Source of the DNA: Pilasporangium apinafurcum
Lineage: Eukaryota; Oomycota; Peronosporomycetes; Pythiales; Pythiaceae
Direction of reading: 5' to 3'
Assembly (NCBI GenBank): GCA_001600495.1
Contig: BCKE01000011.1
Coordinates: 68,918 to 132,917, forward strand
Length of the DNA stretch: 64,000 nucleotides
This document shows, piece by piece, positions 23,376 through 35,259 of the stretch; position 1 is the stretch's first letter; the number at the start of each line of letters is the position of its first letter. Both the position numbers and the translations under genes were made by a program. Under the pieces are notes generated by a model. That model saw only the letters and a list, made by a program, of their open reading frames with translations, was not told the origin of the DNA and did not search any database.

Positions 23376-23830
23376 TTTTATCACAACGTTCAAAAACAAG
23401 GACACGTCGTAGTTGGTTTGATTTTTTCGATGCCTTTGATTATGCTGTTTCTCAAAGCTGCAGTTCTTTCTATCTTGGCAAATGGTATTGAAACAACACT
23501 CAATGGATGGCTGCTAGGACGTGAGGTGATAAATACTTGAATTCAATATGCTTCGCTAGTGAGAAGCCGGAAACAATTCATTCAAGAGTTGCCACTGAAA
23601 TGAGAAACTCTCAAACTCCTGAGAAGTACCTTGTGGTGTATACTTGATTTTTCTAACTCCATATATCTTAACCTTTTTTCCCACCCGAGGTGTATAATTT
23701 CATTTTTCTGGAAACGCGATTGGTCGTCAACATGGCCTTTCAAGATAATTGCGCACGCAGCAAGACCCACCAAGAAGTCTCTCCATCCAATGAATCCTAA
23801 AGTCTACTCTCAAGGCAATCTTAGTTTTAA

Positions 23831-23883
23831 TCTTTATTCCCCACATCATTTGTACAACGCGTTGTACAAGTGAGGAGTAAAGG
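23831..23883. repeat. Palindrome at left end of Fanzor copy 2
   Basis: A perfect 20-bp palindrome TTGTACAACGCGTTGTACAA (23850-23869) is flanked by CTTTATTCCCCAC on one side and GTGAGGAGTAAAGG on the other. The flanks pair with a couple of mismatches, giving a hairpin with arms of more than 20 bp. The same design (TIR arm, GC-rich palindromic centre, TIR arm) occurs at 264-306. This may be a terminal hairpin needed for transposition. Confidence 0.6.
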
Positions 23884-24038
23884 TTAAATACGCAGTGGAA
23901 AGCAAAATATTAGCGAAAGAGACTTCAACAGAACACACAGAGGCCCTAAGTCAGCAAGATATTTGATAAAAATAGCCTTACTTATCATCCATGGTGCTCT
24001 AGTTGCATAGTTGCATTGAACCTTCCCTTTCGTGTACG

Positions 24039-26143
24039 ATGACGGAGACACCTCATCAAAGTGATGATACACAGAAGCAACTTCTGGATTTTTTCGATAA
24101 TGAAGCGATATGGGATGCTGTCGACACGGACGCCTACATCATTAAACTCTTTGCCGAATTCGAGAGTGCTGGGGTCGATTTACTGAAAGTCAAAGACATG
24201 GGCTGGAATTCGCTGCTGCATACTGCTGCGCTCTGGAACAGGACCACGATCATGGAGAATCTCATCCGCAAAGGTGCCGAACTGAACGTTAAAAACAAGG
24301 TAAACCCCTCAAACATCTTCTTCAACGGTATAATCCCCAACCTCACGTTAAGATGCGCAGAATGGTCACACGCCCCTGGATCTGGCCATGCACTGGGGCC
24401 ATTTCGAACTCGGCCTGCAGCTGCAACATTATGGTGGGAAACATAGCTGTGAGCAAGAGCGCGATATCGCCATTTCCCAACGTGATCTCGCGCAGCAACA
24501 GATTCAAGAATGCGAGGCTGAGTTAGAAAATACGCTTTCACGACTGAAGAAAGCTAAGCAGGAGCGCGAAGAATTTCGGATTGAGCGCGACCGCCTTCTG
24601 GTCTTACAGACTCAAGCTGTTCAGGAACGCAACATGGTCGTTAACCAGATGAAACAATTGGAACTAACCGTTGCTTCGCTTACACATGAGAAGCACACGC
24701 TCGAAGTTACCAAAACTCAACTTATCGAAGAGTTGGCCAGCCAGCAAGCCACGTGCGATAATGCTATACATGGATGGAAGCTTGCCGAGAAAATGGTTGT
24801 TGACATGCAAATCGTGCAGGAAGAATGTCGCGAACGAGAAGAAGAAGCGCTTCGGATGCGAAATGAGGCAATTCAAGAGCGAGATGTCGCTAAGGAACGC
24901 GCTCGACTGGCTCTAATTGACCAAGGGATCGCAAAGCAAAACCAACATGAGGCCGAACGTGAGCGAGACATCGCACGAAAGACACTTTTGGATGCTGAAA
25001 GCGAGATTGCATGCGACAAAGAGCTCTGGCGAAAGAAGATCGCCAAGGCGGAGTTGGACCGACGAAATATTCAAATCGAAATCGACCGGCAAACAGAAAT
25101 CTTGCGCTCTGAGAATACCAAACTGGAGAAGCAGGTTACCATGTTAACGATGACGAATGCACGCCAGCGGGATGAACTAGCATCAATAAATGCAACAGTA
25201 CGACAATTCGAAAAACGTATTGATGCCCAGCAAAACGAACTCCAAGTTGTAAACGAGAAGAATGGCAAACTTGAAGAAAATATCCAATCGCTTTTAGAAG
25301 AACGTCGACACGAACACAGAGCATGGCGTCTTCGGATTGAAGCAAAAATGCAACAAGAGCAGTGGACTGGACTCAGGACAATGCTGAACAGTGCCGCACA
25401 AACTTGGCACACCCTGAATGAATGCCACCAACGTGTTGTAGCCCTTGACATGACCTCACTGGCAGCAAGTGCGCTCTCATCCTCCAGCTCATCTGGTGCA
25501 CTACTTGATACAGAATCACAGTTTCCTCGACCGAAAACTTTATCCCAGGACAAACCACAAATTCTTCCATTCCTGCTGGACAAGAACACATCCATAAAAG
25601 GCTCTTCTTCCAGTCCAGTGTTGACTATACCATCTCCTATTGTTCCGCTTGCAAGCCAAGTAAATTGTGAAAGTAAGTGCGCGCTCCATGTGTTCATAAT
25701 TTCCTAGCGATTCTTACTTATATGTTCGCGTTGATGACATGCAGGTAACTTCCTTGGGCATCTGGTTGCTGAACAAAAGATATATGACCATATTATCCGT
25801 CTCGACAAGACACTCCAACGAGAGGTCCATGAACTTACCATTGATCTCAGCGCTGACGAGATTATTATGCTCTGCTCGTTCATTCAAAATTTTATAAACA
25901 CGATGACAGATTTTATCATCAAGAACTTGCAGCATCTCAGGTTGGTACTATTATACAGCTATGAGTAAACTAGTCGACTTGATTGCTTACCTTCTGCGTT
26001 TTAGAAAGCAAGCACTTGCACAAGAAAAGATGATTGAACGAAAGGATGAGCTTATCCAACGATTTAATCAGCATCGTCTTGAAATGATGAAGAAGCGTGA
26101 TCCGGCTCGGTTTCGTGATTGTTCCGTTCGTCCACTGGTGTAA
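24039..26143 (+). CDS. Ankyrin-repeat and long coiled-coil protein
   Basis: Four exons (24039-24299, 24361-25672, 25745-25940, 26005-26143) join to 635 residues. Residues about 50-110 hold two ankyrin-like repeats: GWNSLLHTAALWNRTTIM and GHTPLDLAMHWGHFEL. Residues about 115-430 are an almost unbroken coiled coil rich in Glu, Lys, Arg and Gln (for example EREEFRIERDRLLVL). A serine-rich linker follows, and then a C-terminal helical segment ending ARFRDCSVRPLV. I know no named family with exactly this layout. Such proteins are often scaffolds of the cytoskeleton or cilium, which is only a suggestion here. The gene starts 152 bp from the Fanzor edge, so the element sits in its upstream region. 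Its stop is 42 bp from that of the convergent C2 gene. Confidence 0.75.
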
Positions 26144-26185
26144 ATATATTCGTCTTCGTTGCTGTTCCCCATGGAATTCTGTGAA

Positions 26186-29100
26186 TTACAAGCGTTCTCC
26201 AGTTCGGCGAATAATTTCAGCGAGCGCATGAAAATCCGTTTCGGTCTTGGTGCAAATGATCTTTTTCTCTGTGAGTATTCGTTAGCAGAAGTCCATAGCA
26301 ACCACGAATCAAGACTACCAGACTATACTTACTGCCTTTTGGAGAGTAGGCAAGGAATTTTCTTGACACATCATAGACAGCAAGCGGATATCCATCTTTC
26401 GGAACTTGAATACTCTCCGTGCTGGAGCACTTCTCAACCACATTGGACACAAGTATGCAACTTTGCGGAGGATATCCTGCTTTAGCATCTGCGATGGACT
26501 ATAACAAAACAACTCATATAATTTACTATCGTAATGAATGAACTATGTGCTGATGGAACATGCCACGGAGCAGTTACCTGCCAAAACTCAAGACGCCCAC
26601 TTCGAACTGCACAATATCGACTCTAGAACCAAAGACAGCAATAGAAGTCGAAGATAACTCGCGTTCCCACACAAAGCCACCACAGAGTTGACGCATACCT
26701 GCCATGTGCTAAAAACTCCACCACATTGCTTCCATACGATGCCTGCCCACTCAGCACATAGCTTTGCCTGCACTTCAGTGTGCGCCTTAGCACGTAAGAA
26801 GTCTTGGTTTTGCCTATAATAGATCTTGGGATAATATGCAGCATTCTGATTATGAAAGTACTTTGTAGGTTGTGCTCACACATCGTAATAGTACCTTGCG
26901 CATATCTAGGTTACTTGGGATAGTACAAAGGAAATTCTGAAAGCGAACCATGTCGGTATCAACAATTCGGTGAAATTTTTGGGTAAACTAGCAAATTCAT
27001 CAAATTCAATTGCAATTCTTCATCATGCTCAACAGAGCGAAAGTTGCGTAGTGCGCTTACCTGTTTCGCAGTGACATACATCACAATATACTGGAGGGGG
27101 ATCAGATAAATACAGATAGTTCCAAGGAGCAGCAGCATCATTAGCATCAATGTTTTCATGGGATGCACCCAAAGCAACAAATTCTGGATTCGCTCCAACA
27201 AAGAGCAAAGATGACCCAGTGCCTGTTGTATGTTCTTTGCCACGTCTTTGGCTTTGTGATACTTCTCCACCAGTGATAGTTCTCTTCCATGCTCCATCTC
27301 TATAGCGCCATACATAGCTTCGCTGGTAAGGATTTCCTTCAAGGTCACGCGTTCGTTTGTGTCACGAAGAAGAAGTTGTATTCTCACGATAAGATATGCC
27401 ACCTCACAATCCGAAGTGTCCATTTCAGACATATTTGAAAAGTCTGTAGGAGTCGTAGCAAGATTGACAATTGGAAATGTTTCTTCAATTTCGTCTTGAG
27501 GTCCTCCCAATTTTTCATTGCTTACGAGGCTTTTGATAGAAACACGAACCCTTCCGAGGAGTTTTACTTGACCACCAATATGCTCTTGCATTACGTCGAA
27601 GCGCAACATGCTTGGACAATTTCGCCATTCAATCAACTCTTCTTCTCCGGTACTTTTGTTTACTTCGACTGGTTGGAGAATCGGATACATGAATGCATGA
27701 GTATCCACTCGACCATCAGGGCGTGACCATGGTTGGACAACGTCTTGGAGGATATAAGACTGTTCATAGGGTGTTAAGTGCTTGAAGGACGCCTTCAAGC
27801 AGTTGTTATTATGCATACGGAACTTTTTGCCTCCATCACCGTTCGCTTGAGGAATTGCCCAGACTGGATTAGATGACTGCCGTGCACATTCGGTCTGAGC
27901 AATGAGATACTCCGGAATGTTTTTGTAGTTCGATTCGTAGTAAACTCGGACAAAAGTATCCAAATGTGTGGACGATTCTACACCTCTCTCTAGTAAGCCA
28001 TTGGCACCAACAGGAACTATGCGGATAGTAGCTATCGGGCGAAATGGCTTATGTTGAGCATGTTTTGGAATCTCAAAGATCCATCTTTTGTGACTATATC
28101 CCAAAAGAAAATGCGCATAGTTCACAAGAAGAGCAACAACTGTTCCAGTTAGCACACATAGGGGCAAATCCGCAATCGATAGGTATATGCAGCTGATATT
28201 GATGGCCATCCATATCGTGATTGTTTGTGCAGGATATTTCCAGTCGAAAATTTCGGCAATCCACGTTTGGTATGATTTTAATAGCTTAAATAGATCGTCC
28301 ATGCGTTCAAAATTTCGTTGAATGGTTGCAGGATCAAATTCCATTTCATCTTCATAGAGATGGTAGGTATCAGGACTTTCATTTGCACTCAGAATCTCAA
28401 AGAGATCTTCATTATAGTCCACACGGAGCTGAACTAAGCCAGCTTCTTCGTCATCAGCTCGGAGCTGATACCACAAGTAGCCAGGTTGTGGGGGGCGTCG
28501 ACCAGGTCCAAGGATAAGATCAGGCGGATCAAAAGTCCACATTGCTGCCTTGTGTGCTTGGATGTCATGGCAGGAAATGGTAAGGGCGCTGAGCTTCTCA
28601 GCAAAGGCTCCATCATGTAGTCTGTGATCTGTTCCAGTTGATAGCGTTGCTTTACGCAACACGAGTATCTCAACCCGTGAAAACGAACTATACACTGGCC
28701 ATTCTTGGTCAAATTGAACTGTATCGCAGTTCTCACTGTCTACGTGAATTTCATGCTCAAATTCATCAAATTTGATAGACAAAATTGGAGCAAAACCTGG
28801 CGATGACGTAGAATTATGTCCGTTCACTTTGGAGCAGAGTGATCCACATATGTGAATTCCGTGGAGGGAAAGTCTAAATTGACCCTTGATTCGTCGATTC
28901 GATTCTTGATGAAGAGATTTGCGTGCCTTGCTTCGTTTCTTTTTCTGAAATACTCGGGATGATACGATTCGACTTATCGACTTGGTATTATGTGAATGTG
29001 CAATACAATGGGGCTCTGATTGAGCGGTCTGAAGTAAACGGTCCAGCGTTGGTCCTTTAATAACTTTTGGATGGAACGCAAATGAAACTTGAAGACGACC

Positions 29101-30096
29101 GAATGATTGATCTGAAGAAGTATTGGTCTTCTCGATGTCAAACCAATTTGTCACTGTTGCTCCTGCAGAATCCACAGCTGCATGAAGAGGAATAATCGCC
29201 GTTCCTAATAAAGGGTAATCAGTAATATAAGCTAACACTACACGGAACTAGCAAATGTAGCACCCTACCAATTAACTGTTTGATGCCCACAGATGGGTCA
29301 TCATAAACTTGAATGCATATTAACAACTTCTTGTTCGTATCATCATGATGTTTAAGTGTGATCGGGTTTTCCCATGCAAGTGTACATCCATTAGCAGCTG
29401 CGATAGCAACTTCATTCTCATAAGGATATAGACGAAGACCCAGCGATACTCTTGTAAATCGCAATGTTGTCGAAACCGGCAGTTTTTCGGCTCTTACAGC
29501 ACTAACAATGAACACACCAGGCTTCGATGACACACCAAAGGTTGTGGCCAGAGTTGACAGAGAAAGAGGGTTGCTGCGGACGTCAGGCAAATTGCAATCT
29601 CTACATCATGTTAAATGGATAACAACAATCCAGCTTTATCGCAAGAGTCCATGATAAAATTGTGACGAGCATCTTACGCAAGGTTGAGGTTGTATACGCT
29701 AGCTGTTCCGAATGTATTAGTATGTGGACGGACTTCAAGAGTATCGCCATCCTCAAGCATCTGATCAACGCTTGCCTCCAGTATCAAATCTAGCCACCCA
29801 CAGACAATAAATCTCAAGCAATATATGTTGAATTGAAGTAACAAGCACAGGTAACCTTTTCCAAGGCGTCGACTATACAGCCTAACAATCTCCATGTCCA
29901 GCTCTTCGTAAGGATACTTTTTCCGCAATTTCATTCGTGCGAGTGCCAAGAGGTGCTCTACTGTATCATGGACAGAAATCGAGAGGCTCACATATCGATG
30001 GTCATGAACGACGATGCAGTTGAGCACATCGTCGTCATGTCTTTCCTCTCCGTTTCGATTCATCTCCATTTCTCCAGCTGAGCAAAATGCGCCCAT
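26186..30096 (-). CDS. MCTP-like multi-C2 membrane protein with C-terminal PH domain
   Basis: Nine exons (30096-29856, 29789-29678, 29600-29269, 29204-27061, 26987-26895, 26845-26699, 26622-26578, 26498-26333, 26268-26186) join in frame to 1,120 residues. The first about 115 residues look ubiquitin-like or RA-like (VLNCIVVHDHRYVSLSI, DQMLEDGDTLEVRP). A C2 domain follows (GVFIVSAVRAEKLPVS), then further C2-like regions. One membrane hairpin begins at FDWKYPAQTITIW and a second at WVHPMKTLMLMMLLLL, each with the W-x2-P-x2-T pattern of MCTP proteins. The segment DMVRFQNFLCTIPSN follows the second hairpin. The C-terminal 140 residues form a PH domain (SRYCAVRSGRLEFWQ, KKKIICTKTETDFHAL). MCTPs tether ER to the plasma membrane through calcium- or lipid-binding C2 domains; a PH domain would add phosphoinositide binding. 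The exons after 27061 are small and easy to miss. Confidence 0.75.
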
Positions 30097-31126
30097 TGAA
30101 GCACCAAAAGGAAACCAGAGTGATGGTTAGTTTCCGTATGAGGGTAATGTTGCCCTTTGATATTGCAACTTACTCTTCTAAACCCGCGCGCGCATATCAC
30201 AAGTTGAAGCAGCAGCAACACGTGAAGAAAGAGCGACGAGCAGATATGAGTGGCCTGAGCGATTACAGTGAGAGCTACGCATCTTCTGACTCAGAAGCAG
30301 AGCAGGTATCGGCATCACGAAAGAAAGTGGCGCAAATGAAAAAGGCGAGACTACGACGCAAAGATTTGTTTGATGATGCGGCATTTCGACCCACAGAGGC
30401 ACGATGGCTACTACTTGTATCATGTTGATATCGAGGCATTGTCTGGTTAATGTGACAGATATCTTTCAAACTATATAACTAGACGATGGCGGATGAAATG
30501 AATGCGATGAAGCAAGTATTTTTGCGAATGTCGGAAAAAGTATGATGCAGATCGCTTCGGTTATGAATCAAATACCATTTGGATGTACTGATGAGCATTG
30601 GATATGAAAATAGAAAATGCAACAAAAGGAAGAGCGGAAGTTAGAGTGCAAGCGCCTGTATGCGGAAGCGTTTGAGACCGATGTCGAGCAGATGTTTAAG
30701 AGAGCAAGTAAGAGTCGAACAAAGTTAATGGACCAAATGTCTGCAAACATTGCAGATTTAAGCGCAGTGTTACAAACGTCAACTACAAAACTAAGGTAAA
30801 ATTTACGCTTGTCCAATTCGCTGCATGGAAGTTGCGTTTGTACTCTAAGCGTTTTCTCTCAACACAGAAATGCGCACGGAACCTACAAGAAAAACTTTAA
30901 AGCTGAGTTTGAGCGTGCAAATTCAGGACTGACAAGACTTAAGGAGATTTTGCACGATGCTGAAACAGAGTATACACGGACAAAGCAGCACATAGAAACC
31001 GAATTCCAGGGAGTCCATAATGCTATGGATAGCTCACTTCAGCAACTCAAGGCAAAATTGCTCGATGCATTCAATGACAAGACGTTTGTACAAGCCTTCA
31101 AGCCTCAAATCGAACGACTCTTATGA
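30087..31126 (+). CDS. SYCP3/Cor1-like coiled-coil protein
   Basis: Five exons (30087-30125, 30204-30416, 30483-30539, 30614-30795, 30868-31126) give 249 residues. The first half is charged and disordered, with a KKARLRRK basic patch. The second half is one long helix: KLECKRLYAEAFETDVEQMF, ASKSRTKLMDQM, then FKAEFERANSGLTRL. Its spacing resembles the Cor1/Xlr/SYCP3 domain, which forms axial elements of meiotic chromosomes. The resemblance is modest, so another coiled-coil family is possible. The proposed ATG (30087-30089) lies inside the first codons of the divergent C2 gene, whose ATG is 30094-30096. If the true start is instead ATG 30246, the overlap disappears. The stop is 12 bp from that of the convergent TMEM242-like gene. 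Confidence 0.5.
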
Positions 31127-31138
31127 CCAGACGTGAAT

Positions 31139-31988
31139 TTATTTTCCAGTATGTGTTTGACTCAGTGAATCAATTTCTGCGGTTTTCACCTCTCTTGATA
31201 TTTTCTCCTCCGAAAAAATCGATGCTAACTCGTTCATCTCGTCTTCTTCACTTTGAATGTCGTGAGGGTGCTCTTTGGACTATCAGACAAGAGATTTTCT
31301 ATTAAATTGCAAGCCAAATTTATGAAGATCATCTCTCATTAATGTTGTACTTACCTGTATATGCAGCGCACCTGTCACACTCTTTCGCATGCGAGGAAAG
31401 ACATCTTCCATTCGTTCTCGAAACTCGATTAGCTTTAATCAGGATCGTCAATGGAACAAAAGAATGAAACGCCAATCAGATCAGATCGAAACTTTGGACA
31501 GGTACAAAGATGAAAGCAACAAAAAACAACAGCACTCACACTATGAACTCCGAGCAGAGCACCCAATCCGCAAACGAGCAACGCACAGCCTGATACGGAT
31601 ACAATTGTTCCTCCAACTAGCGCCTTCCATGCGGCTGCATTCGGGGTCAGCGGACGATCGAGCCCAAGGTGTCGTTCTAAGAACGTGGTCTGGCGTATAA
31701 CTGGGAGCTTTTTCTGTTCTGAAGTCTTGGCATTGGGCTGGTTTTTTTTTGGAGGTTCCAACTTTTCATCTTGCACAGTTTGCTTCTGCTTTGCAATTCC
31801 ATAATAGAATCCTTTGTCGAAACACAACAATTAGATCGGGGATCGAGCAACGAATACGCGATGAAGATAGCTATACCTCCACCCAACAAGATTACGGCTC
31901 CAATTTGTACAGCTGTGGACGCGAAGATCGACGATGATGACGACTGCGCTTCGTCCTCCTGTTGGCGGTCACTGTCGTTGCCGCTCAT
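31139..31988 (-). CDS. TMEM242-like mitochondrial membrane protein
   Basis: Four exons (31988-31877, 31811-31540, 31432-31355, 31279-31139) join in frame to 200 residues. A serine-rich start (MSGNDSDRQQEDEAQSSSSS) leads to a first membrane helix (VQIGAVILLGGGFYYGIA). A polar loop follows, then a second helix (ALVGGTIVSVSGCALLVCGL). Directly after it comes GVHSLIEFRERMEDVFPRM. The order of GVHS-x2-(E/D)FR-x2-M-x3-FP after helix two is the signature of TMEM242, an inner-membrane factor for ATP synthase and complex I assembly. An acidic C-terminal tail (SEEDEMNELASIFSEEK) comes from an exon separate from any long frame. An upstream ATG at 32006 is possible. Convergent spacing to the SYCP3-like gene is 12 bp. 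Confidence 0.7.
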
Positions 31989-31996
31989 GTTTTTTG

Positions 31997-32305
31997 TCAT
32001 TCCCACAGTGGCAGGTGACCATCGCTCCGACTAAGTGCGATTACCTGGGGTTTGACGAAAGGACACTCAACACGGTTATGGGTACAGCTTCTATAACCGT
32101 TGTGTAGGGAAGGATTGACAGCATGCTCTCCAAGCGCAAGAGTCTGAACGATGACCTCTTCATCTGGCATGGGATGAGTGTACATAATATGTCCATTACG
32201 GTCACCCATGGTCTGCCATTCGTCATGCGCCGACGCAAAATCTGGCTCGATATCCTCAACGCCGAAGTCCAAAAGAAGTCGAGAAGCATTGTCGCGCAGG
32301 TACAA
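31997..32305 (-). CDS. Possible small gene, uncertain
   Basis: A minus-strand frame of about 100 codons lies between the TMEM242-like and 5'-nucleotidase genes. It reads like protein (VEDIEPDFASAHDEWQTMGD, NGHIMYTHPMPDEE, GYRSCTHNRVECPFVKPQ). It lacks an ATG near its upstream edge (first ATG at MGDRNGH), and two other frames in this interval are also open. It could be a small gene with an unseen 5' exon, an upstream part of the TMEM242-like gene (the PQ codon can splice in frame to its EDEAQ), or chance. I do not recognise it. Confidence 0.25.
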   Translation of the reverse strand: MYLRDNASRLLLDFGVEDIEPDFASAHDEWQTMGDRNGHIMYTHPMPDEEVIVQTLALGEHAVNPSLHNGYRSCTHNRVECPFVKPQVIALSRSDGHLPLWE

Positions 32306-32379
32306 GAAAGTTCATTATGTTGGGCTTCCTGACACTAACATTTACTTTCTAAGTATGCCTTCTCTAATTCCATTTGTAA

Positions 32380-35230
32380 ATGCAGAATTTCGCGTTCTCT
32401 ACGCGGCCCAGCCTCATCCAGTTCAAGACGGAGCAAGGCATGTCTGAAGATGACACATCCTTTATCGATGTGCCTTTGGAGACGAGAATGGAAGAAATTG
32501 TACGAGCTCTGTCACACAGCCTACCCATACGCGTAGATCAGTACAACTCCCTGCTTGTAATGCTGTAGAGTGTTGTGTCAATCGTTTTTGCATACGTATT
32601 TGTTGTTCATCGAGTGAACTTTGGACGTTTCTGTATTCCTGTAGATTACTCATCTCGCGTATATCATTGCCTCCGAGGTAAAAGACACTACCGAAGCCAC
32701 CAAGATCCTGTCGTTTATGTTGTATCGAGAGCAGATCCCATCGAATCGACGGCCCTGCATACCCACAGGCGCTGAAGCCTACTCTATTTACCGCGATGTG
32801 CTTGAGACGTGCATTCATTTAAAAGTACCTCCAATTGTCCTCACTATCTTGTCTACACTATTCACTCACCTAAGTATATGAAACCTAGATTCCAAGCATT
32901 TACAAGCACATGTTGACATTGCGCTTGGACCGAGACGTGGTGTGGAAACTCCTCTATGTCTGTCTGTCGGAACGGTTGCCCTTGGTTTTACGCGTACGAT
33001 TTGTCGATTTGGCGCTTGTTAAAGGCTGCGTCATATTCGTTTCTGTAATGTTGGTAAGTTGTTCTGTTGTTGCGTAATCTTTGCACATATGTAATACACT
33101 TATTTCAAATCTTGACTTTTAGGCCTACCTGTTCTGGCGCGAAAAAGCATTTCTTCAAACGACAACAGAAGCAGAATTCTGCAAGTGCATCGACATCCCT
33201 CATAACCAGTGGCTCGCTGCAGATGAACTCGAGTCTTTTTGGCGCAAGTGCAATGAAAATCACAATCAAAATTTCCTCAGCATGTACGTGCAAGCCACGC
33301 TGCAGATGCGATTGAAAACCGTTTCCATGGCGAAGCAACGAGAGTATGATATTCCGTTGCTGCATCAAGCGCAGCATGAGCTCTTTAATCACGACCATTA
33401 CCTGTGGATCGGCTTTGATGTTGACCACACGCTGGTAGAATATCGATTGCCGTATCTGCTCAAAACCTCCTTTGAGCAGGCTGCCAAAGAGCTTCAGCAG
33501 CAGTTTATTGGATTGCGTACAATACCCTCAGCGACGTGGCTTCCCGAGATCGCACAGCGCGGCGTGGCTATCGATACAGCACGGGGCAACTTCCTTCATG
33601 TAAACGAGGATGGGTCAATCCAGCGCGCGTATCATGGCTCGCACGAAGTATCCTATTTTAGTATTGGTCTTCTCTATGGTGTCAACAACTGTAAAGATCT
33701 TCCTCTGACGTCCACGAAATTAATTTACATGCACACAGCAGCAGACATCATCTTCGCACCGCTGTACGCATGGATTGTGGATGCATTTGATTCAGGAGTG
33801 GTATGAATGCTTGATGAAAATTACATTTAGTCAGTGTGATGCGGGAATTTTCTGTGATACCTTTGTCTTGTCTAGATTGCAATTGAAGAAATGGGAGCCT
33901 CACTCTATCTCGTCCCAGACATTCAGAATCAAGAGCTCGACAATCCGAACGATCCATTTCTTGCTAATCAGTTGGCATATGTATCGCTCAGTACTTTTGC
34001 GCTCAAAGCTGCCCGATCGTTCTATGCTAATGGGTTCTGGAAGACTATTTGTGCCCACCCGGATTTGCTGATTCAACCAAACCTGGAAATCCGACAACTA
34101 CTTGATATCTTAAAGGATGAGGAGAACAATAAGCGACTATTTATCCTCACAAATGGTTCGTGGACGCACTGCAACGAGGTGATGAAGTTTGCCATCGGAA
34201 GGGATTGGCTCTCGTACTTTGACATTGTGCTGACAGAGGCAAAGAAAGAAACCTTCTTTGACGCGTTAAATGACACGCCCTTCTTCGTATGAATGAGCAT
34301 TTTTGTTTTTGCTGAATTATGCTCCTTTCTTGTTGTACCTACTAAATTGACACTATGATATTGAATCTAGGAAATCATCGATACGGAAGGATTGGTTGGA
34401 ACCGAGAAGAAACCAGTGAAGGCGCTTACCCGGGGGAAAATCTACGCACACGGAAATCTTCGAACGCTAAATGCTTTCTTCAAAGCGGATGCTGAGGTGC
34501 AGTTGCACGGCGAGAAAGTTCACGTGAGACATAACAACCATTATCGTTGCAGTTCTGGCGCTTCCATGCTGATTTACTTGAGTGTATCTCGCTATTTGGC
34601 AGAAAATCTGTTATATTGGCGACCACATTGTGCAGGACATTTTGCTCCCAGCACGGCACGAATCGCAATGGGACCTTGTTGCAATAGTGAAAGAAATGCA
34701 GTACCTTGATCCATCGAATGAGCAGGTATTCAAACTCGACAGACATGGATAAGATTACTTGTTCATTCATGCGTGAGTGGTGCTTTCTTACAGGATCACA
34801 AAGGCTCGATCTTGTCCCGGCTTCTTAGCCTTGTCTACCGAGAGACTCCCCGCATCATGCCTGATATTTCGTCTTCGTTTTTCTTCCTCGGCTCCAACGC
34901 CTCGTCATCATATTTCGGCAAGAAAATCTGCAAGGTTGCGACAATTTGCATCCCATCAGTAGGCAGACTCGCGCGCTACGATGGAGTCATCAAGTTTGCA
35001 ACGGTGCTTATGCGTTATATCTCAACCAACATCAAGACAACTCTATTTTCTACTCATGTGTTTCGTTTCTATCTGTCTGTCTGGATGTATTCATATAGCT
35101 CCAACCAAGTGTGAGCCGTTATCCTACCAGTAGCGAACTGAAGAACGTCTCCAAACGCGTCACGGCCAAAGTGCGCTCCATGAAGAAACCCCTCAACCGA
35201 AGGTCTTCCATGAACGCCATGATCACGTGA
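32380..35230 (+). CDS. HAD-type 5'-nucleotidase (NT5C2/NT5DC family)
   Basis: At least eight exons: 32380-32556, 32645-32824, 32889-33053, 33123-33800, 33876-34286, 34371-34523, about 34602-34727 and 34794 onward. The catalytic HAD motif WIGFDVDHTLVEYRL (exon 4) carries the nucleophile aspartate pair. FILTNGSW is motif II, and CYIGDHIVQDIL supplies the acidic motif IV. Together these define the cytosolic IMP-type 5'-nucleotidase family, which dephosphorylates purine nucleotides. About 170 residues precede the HAD core, which is longer than in many relatives; the family of that extension is unknown. The 3' end is ambiguous. Exon 8 can run to a TGA at 35112-35114, or splice (41-nt intron, 35058-35098) to a basic tail (SRYPTSSELKNVSKRVTAK) ending at 35230. 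The second fits the tight convergent spacing to the next gene. Confidence 0.8.
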
Positions 35231-35259
35231 GCGACTGACTGGTGGATAAAACTTCCAGC

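Larger units (their letters stand above)
21475..23887 (-). mobile_element. Fanzor transposon copy 2, nearly full length
   Basis: The element lies on the minus strand. Perfect 12-bp inverted repeats TGGGGAATAAAG (21481-21492) and CTTTATTCCCCA (23832-23843) bracket a single nuclease-like gene. Outside them, TTAA occurs at 21475-21478 and 23884-23887, each next to CCT/AGG. This is compatible with a TTAA target-site duplication (piggyBac-like edges), although the inner repeats could equally be the real ends. The gene encodes RuvC-type motifs of the Fanzor/TnpB family. Fanzors are RNA-guided DNA nucleases carried by many eukaryotic transposons. The matching 3' end at 1-274 lies in inverted orientation, so about 21 kb of host genes sit between two inverted copies. 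No separate transposase is visible, so mobility would need help in trans. Confidence 0.75.

Noticed and set aside
32123-32332. Plus-strand frame as a first exon of the 5'-nucleotidase gene
   Set aside because: It could splice in frame, but ATG 32380 already starts the conserved exon and the frame competes with a more protein-like minus-strand frame.
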